From: Mycobacterium sp. IS-1742
Lineage (GTDB): Bacteria > Actinomycetota > Actinomycetes > Mycobacteriales > Mycobacteriaceae
Reading direction: 5' to 3'
Assembly: GCF_001500125.1 (NCBI RefSeq)
Contig: NZ_LQIV01000034.1
Span: forward strand, 186,001 to 250,000
DNA length: 64,000 nucleotides
Positions 39,281-47,414 of this stretch are shown here, piece by piece. Both the position numbers and the translations under genes were made by a program. The notes beneath the pieces were generated by a model, which was given only the letters and a program-made list of their open reading frames with translations, did not search any database and was not told the origin of the DNA. Positions within the stretch are counted from its first letter, which is position 1, and every line of letters begins with the position of its first letter.

Positions 39281-40936
39281 ATGGCCGTCAATGTCTCGCG
39301 CCCCGCATCCGCGGGCACGCACCTCGTCACCAACCAGGTCCCGCCGCTGGAGGACCACAACCCGGCGGCCTCGCCGGTGCTCACCGAGGCGCTCATCCGC
39401 GAGGGCGGGGAGTGGGGCCTCGACGAGGTCACCGAGTTGGGCGCGCTCTCGGGAAGCGCCCGGGCCCAGCGCTGGGGCGAACTCGCCGACCGCAACCGGC
39501 CCGTGCTGCACACCCATGACCGCGTCGGCCACCGCATCGACGAGGTCGAATTCGACCCCGCCTATCACGAGCTGATGACGGTCGCGGTCGAACACGGGCT
39601 ACACGCCGCGCCGTGGGCGGACGACCGCGCCGGGGCGCACGTCGTGCGCGCGGCCAAGACGTCGGTGTGGACACCCGAACCCGGACACATCTGCCCGATC
39701 TCGATGACCTACGCCGTCGTCCCCGCGCTGCGCGTCAACCCCGATCTCGCCGCGGTCTACAAACCGCTACTGACCAGCCGGGTCTACGACCCCGAACTCA
39801 AGGTGCCCGCCACCAAGGCCGGCATCACCGCGGGAATGTCGATGACCGAGAAGCAGGGCGGCTCCGACGTGCGGGCGGGCACCACGCAGGCGGTGCCCAA
39901 CGGCGACGGCACCTACTCGCTGACCGGCCACAAGTGGTTCACCTCGGCGCCGATGTGCGACATCTTCCTGGTGCTCGCGCAGGCTCCCGGCGGTCTGTCG
40001 TGCTTCTTCCTGCCGCGCATCCTGCCGGATGGAACACGCAACCGGATGTTCCTGCAGCGCCTCAAGGACAAGCTCGGCAACCACGCCAACGCCTCGAGCG
40101 AGGTCGAATACGACGGCGCGACGGCGTGGCTGGTCGGCGAGGAGGGCCGCGGCGTGCCGACCATCATCGAGATGGTCAACCTGACGCGACTCGACTGCAC
40201 GCTGGGGTCGGCGACCAGCATGCGCAGCGGGCTCACCCGGGCGATCCACCACGCCCAGCACCGCAAGGCCTTCGGCGAGTACCTCATCGACCAACCGCTG
40301 ATGCGCAACGTCCTGGCCGACCTGGCCGTCGAGGCCGAGGCCGCCACCATGGTCGCGATGCGGATGGCCGGCGCCACCGACCGTGCGGTGCGCGGCGACT
40401 CCCGCGAAGCGCTGCTGCGCCGCATCGGCCTGGCCGCCGCGAAGTACTGGGTGTGCAAACGCGCGACCCCGCACGCGGCCGAGGCGATGGAATGCCTGGG
40501 CGGCAACGGCTACGTCGAGGACTCGGGCATGCCGCGGCTCTACCGGGAGGCGCCGCTGATGGGCATCTGGGAGGGGTCCGGAAACGTCAGCGCGCTGGAT
40601 ACGTTGCGCGCCATGGCAACCCGCCCGGAGAGCGTCGAGGTGCTGTTCGACGAGCTCGCCCAGACCGCCGGTCAGGACGCCCGGCTCGACGCGCACGTCG
40701 ACGCGCTGCGCCCGGCGCTCGACGACCTCGCGACCGTCCAGTACCGCGCCCGCAAGGTGGCCGAGGACATCTGCCTCGCGCTGCAGGGCGCGCTGCTGGT
40801 CCGGCACGGGCACCCCGCAGTCGCCGAGGCGTTCCTGGCCACCCGGATGGGCGGGCAGTGGGGTGGCGCGTTCGGCACGCTGCCCGTCGGCCTGGACCTC
40901 GCGCCGATCCTCGAGCGCGCGCTGGTGAAGGGATGA
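39281..40936 (+). CDS. fadE8: Acyl-CoA dehydrogenase, FadE8/AidB-like
   Basis: A 551-residue flavoprotein, longer than the usual 380-residue acyl-CoA dehydrogenases and typical of the AidB/FadE8 branch. Seen: CPISMTYAVVPALR, GMSMTEKQGGSDVRAGTT, HKWFTSAPMCDIFLVLAQ, RLKDKLGNHANASSEVEY, RKAFGEYLIDQPLMRNVLADL, ECLGGNGYVEDSGMPRLYRE and IWEGSGNV. It would bind FAD and dehydrogenate an acyl-CoA. ATG 39281. It matches Rv0672 in order, between nfo and the echA genes, and is followed by a long hairpin. Confidence 0.88.
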   Translation: MAVNVSRPASAGTHLVTNQVPPLEDHNPAASPVLTEALIREGGEWGLDEVTELGALSGSARAQRWGELADRNRPVLHTHDRVGHRIDEVEFDPAYHELMTVAVEHGLHAAPWADDRAGAHVVRAAKTSVWTPEPGHICPISMTYAVVPALRVNPDLAAVYKPLLTSRVYDPELKVPATKAGITAGMSMTEKQGGSDVRAGTTQAVPNGDGTYSLTGHKWFTSAPMCDIFLVLAQAPGGLSCFFLPRILPDGTRNRMFLQRLKDKLGNHANASSEVEYDGATAWLVGEEGRGVPTIIEMVNLTRLDCTLGSATSMRSGLTRAIHHAQHRKAFGEYLIDQPLMRNVLADLAVEAEAATMVAMRMAGATDRAVRGDSREALLRRIGLAAAKYWVCKRATPHAAEAMECLGGNGYVEDSGMPRLYREAPLMGIWEGSGNVSALDTLRAMATRPESVEVLFDELAQTAGQDARLDAHVDALRPALDDLATVQYRARKVAEDICLALQGALLVRHGHPAVAEAFLATRMGGQWGGAFGTLPVGLDLAPILERALVKG

Positions 40937-40950
40937 CGGGGTCACGCCTC

Positions 40951-41015
40951 CGCCGCGAAACAGCATTCCCTGTCGTCAAGACGCGCGCTTCGCAGCAGGG
41001 AATGCTGTTTCGGCG
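40951..41015. terminator. Long hairpin after fadE8-like gene
   Basis: CGCGAAACAGCATTCCCTG (40954-40972) pairs with CAGGGAATGCTGTTTCGGCG (40996-41015) with a one-base bulge and a 23-base loop. There is no T-run. It probably ends fadE8 transcripts just before the next ATG at 41031. Confidence 0.6.
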
Positions 41016-41030
41016 CACTAGGGTGACCCG

Positions 41031-41969
41031 ATGACGCACGCGATACGGCCCGTCGACTTCGACGACCTCAAGACCATGACCTACGAGGTCACCGACCGCA
41101 TCGCCCGGATCACGTTCAACCGGCCCGAGAAGGGCAACGCGATCGTCGCGGACACGCCGCTGGAACTGTCGGCCCTGGTCGAACGCGCCGATCTCGACCC
41201 GAACGTCCACGTGATCCTGGTGTCCGGCCGGGGGGAGGGTTTCTGCGCCGGATTCGACCTGTCCGCCTACGCCGAAGGGTCGTCGTCGGCCGGCGGGGGC
41301 AGCCCGTACCGCGACACGGTGCTCTCCGGTAAGACCCAGGCGGTCAACCACCTGCCGGACCAGCCGTGGGATCCGATGATCGACTACCAGATGATGAGCC
41401 GCTTCGTCCGCGGCTTCTCCAGCCTGCTGCACTGCGACAAGCCGACGGTGGTCAAGATCCACGGCTACTGCGTGGCCGGCGGCACCGACATCGCCCTGCA
41501 CGCCGACCAGGTGATCGCCGCCGCGGACGCCAAGATCGGTTACCCGCCCACCCGGGTCTGGGGTGTGCCCGCCGCCGGCATGTGGGCCCACCGGCTCGGC
41601 GACCAGCGCGCCAAACGCCTTCTGCTGACCGGGGATTGCCTCACCGGCCGCCAGGCCGCCGAATGGGGTCTGGCCGTCGAGGCGCCCGAACCCGAGGACC
41701 TCGACGAACGCACCGAACGCCTCGTCGAGCGCATCGCCGCTGTCCCGATCAACCAGCTGATCATGGTCAAACTCGCGATGAACTCGGCGCTGCTCCAGCA
41801 GGGCGTGGCCACCAGCCGCATGGTGAGCACGGTGTTCGACGGCATCGCGCGGCACACGCCCGAGGGGCACGCGTTCGTCGCGCAGTCTCGCGAACACGGC
41901 TTTCGCGAGGCGGTCCGGCAGCGTGACGAACCGTTCGGCGACCACGGCCGTCGAGCGTCCGGGGTGTGA
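41031..41969 (+). CDS. Enoyl-CoA hydratase-family protein, EchA4-like
   Basis: A 312-residue crotonase: ARITFNRPEKGNAIV (about 24-38), GEGFCAGFDLSAYAEG (oxyanion hole) and GYCVAGGTDIALHADQ. An insertion of about 40 residues (SSSAGGGSPY ... PWDPMIDYQ) makes it longer than average. Its place after fadE8 fits Rv0673/echA4. The stop TGA overlaps the regulator's GTG by 4 bases, coupling the three downstream genes. Confidence 0.82.
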   Translation: MTHAIRPVDFDDLKTMTYEVTDRIARITFNRPEKGNAIVADTPLELSALVERADLDPNVHVILVSGRGEGFCAGFDLSAYAEGSSSAGGGSPYRDTVLSGKTQAVNHLPDQPWDPMIDYQMMSRFVRGFSSLLHCDKPTVVKIHGYCVAGGTDIALHADQVIAAADAKIGYPPTRVWGVPAAGMWAHRLGDQRAKRLLLTGDCLTGRQAAEWGLAVEAPEPEDLDERTERLVERIAAVPINQLIMVKLAMNSALLQQGVATSRMVSTVFDGIARHTPEGHAFVAQSREHGFREAVRQRDEPFGDHGRRASGV

Positions 41970-42688
41970 CCGTGCGGTTGACGGCGCGTTCGGTGGTGCT
42001 GTCGGTCCTGCTCGGCGCGCATCCGGCCTGGGCCACGGCCGGCGAATTGATCCGTCTGACCGCCGATTTCGGCCTGCGCGAACAGACCGTGCGGGTGGCG
42101 CTGACGCGGATGGTGAGCGCGGGTGACCTGGTCCGCTCCGCGGACGGCTACCGGCTCTCCGATCGGCTGCTGGCCCGGCAGCGCCGGCAGGACGACGCGA
42201 TCAACCCGCGGGTGCGTCCATGGGACGGAACCTGGACCACGCTGGTGATCACCAGCATCGGGACCGACGCCCGCACCCGCGCCGCCATGCGCAACACGTT
42301 GCAGGACAACCGTTTCGGCGAACTGCGCGAAGGAGTGTGGCTGCGGCCGCACAATCTGGACGCGACGGTGCCCGACGACATCGCCGACCGCGTGCGCGTG
42401 CTGCACGCCCGCGACGACGATCCGCACAGCCTGACGGGCCGGCTCTGGGACCTGCCCGGCTGGGCCGACCGGGGCCGTCGGCTGCTCGACGACATGGCCG
42501 CCGCGCACGACGTCCCGGCCCGGTTCGTCACCGCCGCCGCGATCGTCCGGCACCTGCTCACCGATCCCGTGCTGCCGGCCGAACTGCTGCCCGACACCTG
42601 GCCCGGTGACGAACTCCGCAGGGCCTACACCGCTTTCGCCGCCGAACTCGTCGAGCGGCGCGATGCCCAACTGATGGAGGCGACATGA
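41966..42688 (+). CDS. PaaX-family transcriptional regulator
   Basis: A 240-residue regulator of the PaaX type: an N-terminal winged helix (about 5-70, ARSVVLSVLLGAHPAWATAGELIRL ... EQTVRVALTRMVSAGDLVR) and a C-terminal domain with WTTLVITSIG and LLPDTWPGDELR. PaaX represses aromatic degradation in response to phenylacetyl-CoA; here, set between two crotonase genes, it likely senses another acyl-CoA. GTG 41966; ends in ATGA overlap with the next gene. Resembles Rv0674 by place. Confidence 0.85.
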   Translation: MTVRLTARSVVLSVLLGAHPAWATAGELIRLTADFGLREQTVRVALTRMVSAGDLVRSADGYRLSDRLLARQRRQDDAINPRVRPWDGTWTTLVITSIGTDARTRAAMRNTLQDNRFGELREGVWLRPHNLDATVPDDIADRVRVLHARDDDPHSLTGRLWDLPGWADRGRRLLDDMAAAHDVPARFVTAAAIVRHLLTDPVLPAELLPDTWPGDELRRAYTAFAAELVERRDAQLMEAT

Positions 42689-43449
42689 CAGGACCCGTCC
42701 GCGTCGACCGCAACGGTGCGGTGACCACCGTCATCCTCGACCGGCCCGACGCCCGCAACGCCGTCAACCGGCCCACCGCCGAGGCGCTCTACGAAGCCTT
42801 CGACGACTTCGACCGCGACGACTCGGCAGCGGTCGCGGTGCTGTGGGGCGATCACGGGACGTTCTGCGCCGGCGCCGATCTCAAGGCGTTCGGCACCCCG
42901 GACGCCAACGCCGTGCACCGCAGCGGGCCGGGACCGATGGGGCCGACGCGCATGGTGCTGTCCAAACCGGTGATCGCGGCGGTCAGCGGCTACGCCGTCG
43001 CCGGTGGACTCGAACTCGCGCTGTGGTGCGATCTGCGGGTCGTCGAGGAGGACGCGGTGCTCGGGGTGTTCTGCCGCCGCTGGGGCGTCCCGCTGATCGA
43101 CGGCGGCACCGTGCGGCTGCCCCGGCTGATCGGGCAGAGCCGGGCGATGGACCTGATCCTCACCGGCCGCGCCGTCGACGCCGCCGAGGCCCACGCGATC
43201 GGCCTGGCCAACCGCGTCGTCCCGAAGGGTCAGGCCCGGCGGCAGGCCGAGGAGTTGGCGGCCGAGATCGCCCGGTTCCCGCAGCAGTGCATGCGCGCCG
43301 ACCGGCTCTCGGCGCTGGGGCAGTGGGGGTTGCCGGAGGCCGAGGCGATCGACCGGGAGTTCGCCAGCATCTCGCGGGTCAAACACGAGGCGCTCGAGGG
43401 CGCGGGGCGCTTCGCCGCCGGCGCGGGCCGCCACGGCGCGACCGCGTGA
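42685..43449 (+). CDS. Enoyl-CoA hydratase-family protein, EchA5-like
   Basis: A 254-residue crotonase: TVILDRPDARNAVNRPTAEAL, GTFCAGADLKAFGT, GYAVAGGLELALWCDL and GVFCRRWGVPLIDGGTVRL. The residues that carry the two hydratase glutamates are not both obvious, so isomerase or hydrolase activity is possible. ATG 42685 overlaps the regulator stop by 4 bases. Corresponds to Rv0675/echA5 by place. Ends three bases from the convergent DUF3060 gene. Confidence 0.82.
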   Translation: MTGPVRVDRNGAVTTVILDRPDARNAVNRPTAEALYEAFDDFDRDDSAAVAVLWGDHGTFCAGADLKAFGTPDANAVHRSGPGPMGPTRMVLSKPVIAAVSGYAVAGGLELALWCDLRVVEEDAVLGVFCRRWGVPLIDGGTVRLPRLIGQSRAMDLILTGRAVDAAEAHAIGLANRVVPKGQARRQAEELAAEIARFPQQCMRADRLSALGQWGLPEAEAIDREFASISRVKHEALEGAGRFAAGAGRHGATA

Positions 43450-43450
43450 C

Positions 43451-43864
43451 TCAGCCCTTGGTGATCTTGTTGTTCGAGCCGAGATCGTCGATCTTGGGGT
43501 CGCCGTCGGCGTAGGTGATCGTGTTGTTGAGCCCCACGACGGTGATCTCCTTGTCGACGCGCTCGAAGGAGATGGTGTTGTCGGTGCCACCGATGTTGAC
43601 GTTCGCGCACGTCCCGGTCACCGTCAGCTTGTTGTTCGATCCGCCGACGTTGAGCGCCTTGCCGTCGGCGCAGTCGACGTCCGCGGTGGTGCCGACCGAG
43701 CCGTAGTTGATCGTGTTGCCGATCTCCACCTGCGCGCCCGACGAGCCCGCCGTCGCGGTCGGGGTGTTCGTGTCGCCGCTCTCCGAGCCGCACCCGGCCA
43801 GCGCGAACGCGGCCGCCGCCGCCAGGGCCACGAACCCGGTACGGACCACGGGGCAGGCGGACAT
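43451..43864 (-). CDS. DUF3060 lipoprotein
   Basis: A 137-residue lipoprotein: signal peptide with lipobox ALAG-C (about residue 25), a linker rich in Ser/Thr, then a DUF3060 domain of repeated short strands (GNTINYGSVG, GGSNNKLTVTG, GGTDNTISF, GLNNTITYADG, GSNNKITKG). These N-N-x-I turns resemble a small beta-helix on the cell surface. ATG 43864 has GCGAGAAG before it; an in-frame ATG at 43885 would add 7 residues. Adjacent to a secreted paralogue. Function unknown. Confidence 0.75.
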   Translation of the reverse strand: MSACPVVRTGFVALAAAAAFALAGCGSESGDTNTPTATAGSSGAQVEIGNTINYGSVGTTADVDCADGKALNVGGSNNKLTVTGTCANVNIGGTDNTISFERVDKEITVVGLNNTITYADGDPKIDDLGSNNKITKG

Positions 43865-43893
43865 GGCTTCTCGCTTTCCGGTCATTCGGACGG

Positions 43894-44262
43894 TCAGGCC
43901 GGCACCTTGTTGATCCGGTTGGTCATGCCCAGTTCACGGCCGCGGTCCCAGATGATGGGGTCGCCGTTCTTGTACATCACGGTCTGATCCCAGCCGTAGA
44001 CGGTGATGTCGTTGATCACGTTGTCGGCCACCACGAGGTTGCCCGACCCCTGCATCGTCACCGCGTAACAGGTGCCGAGCGCGTAGATCTGGTTGTTGTT
44101 GCCGTTGATGTGCAGGGTGGCGTTGCGGCAGTCGATGGTCTGAGCCGTCCCGGTGCTGGTGATGTGGGTGTCGCCGTTCTCGGCGTGCGCGCTCGGGGCC
44201 CCCACCACCGCCGCGGCGAACAACACGGCGGCTCCGGCCGCCACACAACCGATCGATCGCAC
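43894..44262 (-). CDS. Secreted DUF3060 protein
   Basis: A 122-residue protein with a cleavable signal (near AHA-ENG, about residue 27) and DUF3060 strands: TIDCRNATLHINGNNNQIYALG, GSGNLVVADNVINDITVYGW and TVMYKNGDPIIWDRG. It has two cysteines and no lipobox. GTG 44262 follows AAGGGA by seven bases; longer in-frame starts lack a signal. Paired with the lipoprotein at 43451, in the same direction with 29 bases between. Confidence 0.75.
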   Translation of the reverse strand: MRSIGCVAAGAAVLFAAAVVGAPSAHAENGDTHITSTGTAQTIDCRNATLHINGNNNQIYALGTCYAVTMQGSGNLVVADNVINDITVYGWDQTVMYKNGDPIIWDRGRELGMTNRINKVPA

Positions 44263-44396
44263 CGTCGGATCCCTTCGTCGCGCCCACTCGATATGAGCAG
44301 CGTACGTGGCCCCGCTCACCACCGCGGCAGGCTTCTGTGAGTTCGCTGTTTGCACAGGTCGCTGAACACGGGATGGCTGGGTACCCTCTCTCGGTG

Positions 44397-44942
44397 ATGG
44401 GTCGTCGTGTCAGCGTTGTTGCGGGTTGGACCGCTGCGGCGATCGCCGCGGTGGTGACCGCCGCAGGTTGTGCGCACGAGGTCACCGGCACCGCGGCACC
44501 CGTCCGCACCGGCGTCGCGCCCGACCCCGACCGCGATTACGGATACGTCGACAACCGCTGCGGGCTGCTCGAGGACTCCACGGTCTCGGAGACCCTGGCC
44601 GCCGACGAGGTGGTCCGGCCCTACAGCGGTGCGGTGTGCCAGTACGTCCTCATGCGTGACGAGGTCATGGTCGACGTCACCTTCTCCTGGTTCGACAGGG
44701 GCAACCTCGGGCGGGAACGCTCGCTGGCCGTCGAACGGGGCGCCGAGGTCACCGACACCGACATCGAACGTCACCCCGCCTTCCTGGCCCGCCGCGACAG
44801 CACCGGGCCGGGATGCGCGGCGACCGCGGCGGCCGGACAGGGTGTGCTCAGCTGGTGGGTGCAGTACCGGGGCCGGCAGTCCGGCGACCCGTGCGTGGAC
44901 GCGGAGAAGTTGTTGTCGGCCACTCTTTCGGCGGATCTGTGA
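44397..44942 (+). CDS. DUF3558 lipoprotein (first of pair)
   Basis: A 181-residue lipoprotein: signal ending TAAG-C (lipid Cys at about 25), then a DUF3558-like domain with NRCGLLEDSTVSETL, VCQYVLM, FSWFDRGNLGRER and a C-terminal CVDAEKLLSATL. DUF3558 proteins are lipoproteins of actinobacteria with no known role. ATG 44397. The stop overlaps the next ATG by one base (TGATG). Confidence 0.75.
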   Translation: MGRRVSVVAGWTAAAIAAVVTAAGCAHEVTGTAAPVRTGVAPDPDRDYGYVDNRCGLLEDSTVSETLAADEVVRPYSGAVCQYVLMRDEVMVDVTFSWFDRGNLGRERSLAVERGAEVTDTDIERHPAFLARRDSTGPGCAATAAAGQGVLSWWVQYRGRQSGDPCVDAEKLLSATLSADL

Positions 44943-45460
44943 TGAAGCGGCTCATCCTCGGCATCTCGGCGGCGGCGGCGCTGCTTCTGTCCGGCTGCGG
45001 CGGCGCCGACGAACAGGCACCCACCCCGCCGGCCGGCCCGTCCGCCGGATCCTTCCGCAGCGACGGGTGCAACGGCGTGACCGACGAGGACGTCACCAAG
45101 GCGGCGGAGTCGACGGTGTTCAAGAAGGTCGTCGACAGCGACGCCGGCTGCTTCTGGCAGGAGGACACCATGCTCGGCACGTTCGGCGCCGGGATGGGAA
45201 TCTCGACCTGGTGGTACCGCGGCAGCGACATGGACGTCGAACGGGAGCTCGAACAGCAGGCGGGCCGCAAGATCACCGAACTGTCGGTCGACGGCAACAA
45301 GGGTTTCAAGGCCGCCGACACCAACGCCTGCAGTATCTATGTGGCCAAGGGCGGCGACGTGATCACCTGGTCGATCCAGACCATGAACCCCGACATGCTC
45401 CCCGATCTGTGCTCGATCACCGAACGCCTCGCCCAACTCAGCCAGCAACGGGTGAACTGA
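44942..45460 (+). CDS. DUF3558 lipoprotein (second of pair)
   Basis: A 172-residue lipoprotein: MKRLILGISAAAALLLSG-C lipobox (Cys19), then DUF3558 blocks CNGVTDEDVTKAAE, GCFWQE, STWWYRGSDMDVERELEQQAG and CSIYVAKGG. It resembles its upstream neighbour in layout and cysteine pattern, so the pair may form one envelope complex. ATG 44942 overlaps the upstream stop. Followed by a TetR gene after 67 bases. Confidence 0.75.
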   Translation: MKRLILGISAAAALLLSGCGGADEQAPTPPAGPSAGSFRSDGCNGVTDEDVTKAAESTVFKKVVDSDAGCFWQEDTMLGTFGAGMGISTWWYRGSDMDVERELEQQAGRKITELSVDGNKGFKAADTNACSIYVAKGGDVITWSIQTMNPDMLPDLCSITERLAQLSQQRVN

Positions 45461-45527
45461 GCCGCCGTAGGGTTAGAGTCTCCGCCGACCGCAATTCGAT
45501 CGGTGACAGACGAAGGGTGGGAAGGAC

Positions 45528-46166
45528 ATGCCGGCTCAACCGGACCCGCGGACGGCGGGCGGTCGGGCGCGTGCTGCCGCCAAGACCACCCGGCTGAGCC
45601 GCGACGCGATCGTCAACGCCGCCCTGACGTTCCTGGACCGCGAGGGCTGGGACGCGCTGACCATCAACGCGCTGGCCACCCAGCTCGGCACCAAGGGGCC
45701 GTCGCTGTACAACCACGTGCACAGCCTCGACGATCTGCGGCGCACCGTGCGGATGCGGGTGGTCGGCGACATCATCGGCATGCTCACCACCGTCGCGCAG
45801 GGCCGCACCCGCGACGATGCGGTGATGGCGATGGCCAGCTCCTACCGCAGCTACGCCCACCACCACCCGGGCCGGTACTCCGCATTCACCCGGATGCCGC
45901 TGGGCGGGGACGACCCGGAATTCACCGACGCCACCCGCGCCGCGGCCACCCCGGTGATCGAGGTGCTGGCCTCCTACGGCCTCGACGGCGAGGAAGCGTT
46001 CTACGCCGCGCTGGAGTTCTGGTCGGCCATGCACGGGTTCGTGCTGCTGGAGATGACCGGGGTGATGAACGGCATCGACACCGACGCGGTGTTCACCGAC
46101 ATGGTCCTGCGCCTGGCCTCCGGTATGGAACGCCGCTCCGGCGGCGTGGGCGCTGACCTGCACTAA
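45528..46166 (+). CDS. TetR-family regulator (Rv0681-like)
   Basis: A 212-residue regulator with the helix-turn-helix at about 22-68 ([19 protein letters not shown] ... [24 protein letters not shown]) and a TetR_C_33/WHG-type ligand half ([19 protein letters not shown]). Its place before rpsL matches Rv0681 in M. tuberculosis, as I recall. ATG 45528 has GGAAGG before it. Target genes unknown; the preceding DUF3558 pair is a candidate. Confidence 0.82.
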
Positions 46167-46485
46167 GCGCCGGTCAGCGCGCTGCGCGTCCCGCGTGGAA
46201 CGACTTTTGGAGCGACGGGGCCATCCTGGTATTGTGGGGGATCGTGCCTGGCCGTCGAGGCGCATGCGACGGGGTGACAACCAGACAGCATGCCCACATG
46301 CCGGGCAAATTCGCATGTCTACCACGCAGCGGAATTGCTTCGAGGTGTGCGCGTGCGACACGCCCGGACGCGGGGGACGCGAACGGGCCGAAACAGCAGT
46401 ACAGAGACTTGAGCAGCACCGAAGCAGTACAGAGCAGCACCACAGACGACAAGCATCACCCGAAAGCAACACAGAAAGCCGGTAC
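46167..46485. other. rpsL upstream region
   Basis: This 319-base gap holds a good promoter (listed) and a leader of about 240 bases before rpsL. The leader is rich in CAGCA/ACAG repeats near 46395-46475 and contains no supported gene. Confidence 0.6.
46207..46235 (+). promoter_or_regulatory. Candidate str-operon promoter
   Basis: TTGGAG (46207-46212) and TATTGT (46230-46235) are 17 bases apart upstream of rpsL. The -10 hexamer and spacing equal those of the rpoB candidate. Confidence 0.55.
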
Positions 46486-46860
46486 ATGCCAACCATCAAC
46501 CAGCTGGTCCGCAAGGGTCGCCGCGACAAGATCGCCAAGGTGAAGACCGCGGCCCTCAAGGGCAGCCCGCAGCGCCGCGGCGTGTGCACCCGCGTGTACA
46601 CGACCACCCCGAAGAAGCCGAACTCGGCGCTTCGGAAGGTCGCGCGCGTGAAGCTGACCAGCCAGGTCGAGGTGACCGCATACATCCCCGGTGAGGGCCA
46701 CAACCTGCAGGAGCACTCGATGGTGCTGGTGCGCGGTGGTCGTGTGAAGGACCTCCCCGGTGTGCGTTACAAGATCATCCGCGGTTCGCTCGACACCCAG
46801 GGCGTCAAGAACCGCAAGCAAGCGCGCAGCCGCTACGGCGCCAAGAAGGAGAAGAGCTGA
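46486..46860 (+). CDS. rpsL: 30S ribosomal protein S12
   Basis: A 124-residue S12 in the decoding centre. [27 protein letters not shown] and [15 protein letters not shown] are invariant blocks. K43 and K88, whose replacement gives streptomycin resistance, are wild type, as is P91. ATG 46486. The stop overlaps the rpsG start by one base (TGATG). Confidence 0.98.
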
Positions 46861-47330
46861 TGCCGCGCAAGGGCCCCGCACCCAAGCGTCCGCTGGTCAA
46901 CGACCCGGTCTACGGGTCCCAGCTGGTCACCCAGCTGGTCAACAAAGTGCTGCTGGACGGGAAGAAATCGCTGGCCGAACGCATTGTCTATGGTGCGCTC
47001 GAACAGGCCCGTGACAAGACGGGCACCGATCCGGTGGTCACCCTGAAGCGCGCTCTCGACAACGTCAAGCCCGCCCTCGAGGTGCGCAGCCGCCGCGTCG
47101 GTGGCGCCACCTATCAGGTGCCGGTCGAGGTTCGTCCCGATCGCTCCGTGACGCTGGCCCTGCGGTGGCTGGTGAGCTTCTCGAAGGCGCGTCGGGAGAA
47201 GACCATGGTCGAGCGGCTGGCCAACGAGATCCTCGATGCCAGCAATGGCCTGGGTGCCGCCGTCAAACGGCGTGAGGACACCCACAAGATGGCCGAGGCC
47301 AACCGCGCCTTCGCGCACTACCGCTGGTGA
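46860..47330 (+). CDS. rpsG: 30S ribosomal protein S7
   Basis: A 156-residue S7, primary binder of the 16S 3' domain. [51 protein letters not shown] and HKMAEANRAFAHYRW are typical. ATG 46860 overlaps rpsL. fusA follows after 84 bases. Confidence 0.98.
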   Translation: MPRKGPAPKRPLVNDPVYGSQLVTQLVNKVLLDGKKSLAERIVYGALEQARDKTGTDPVVTLKRALDNVKPALEVRSRRVGGATYQVPVEVRPDRSVTLALRWLVSFSKARREKTMVERLANEILDASNGLGAAVKRREDTHKMAEANRAFAHYRW

Positions 47331-47414
47331 TCTTCGGCCGGCGGCAGCAAGCGGCCGGCGTGTGCGGTATCGGCTGACAACAGCAATCGAGCAAGCGAGA
47401 GTGGGAAGACTTCT

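Noticed and set aside
46395..46480. CAGCA/ACAG-rich leader of rpsL considered as a repeat array
   Set aside because: Units are irregular and short; no direct-repeat/spacer structure like CRISPR and no strict tandem period.
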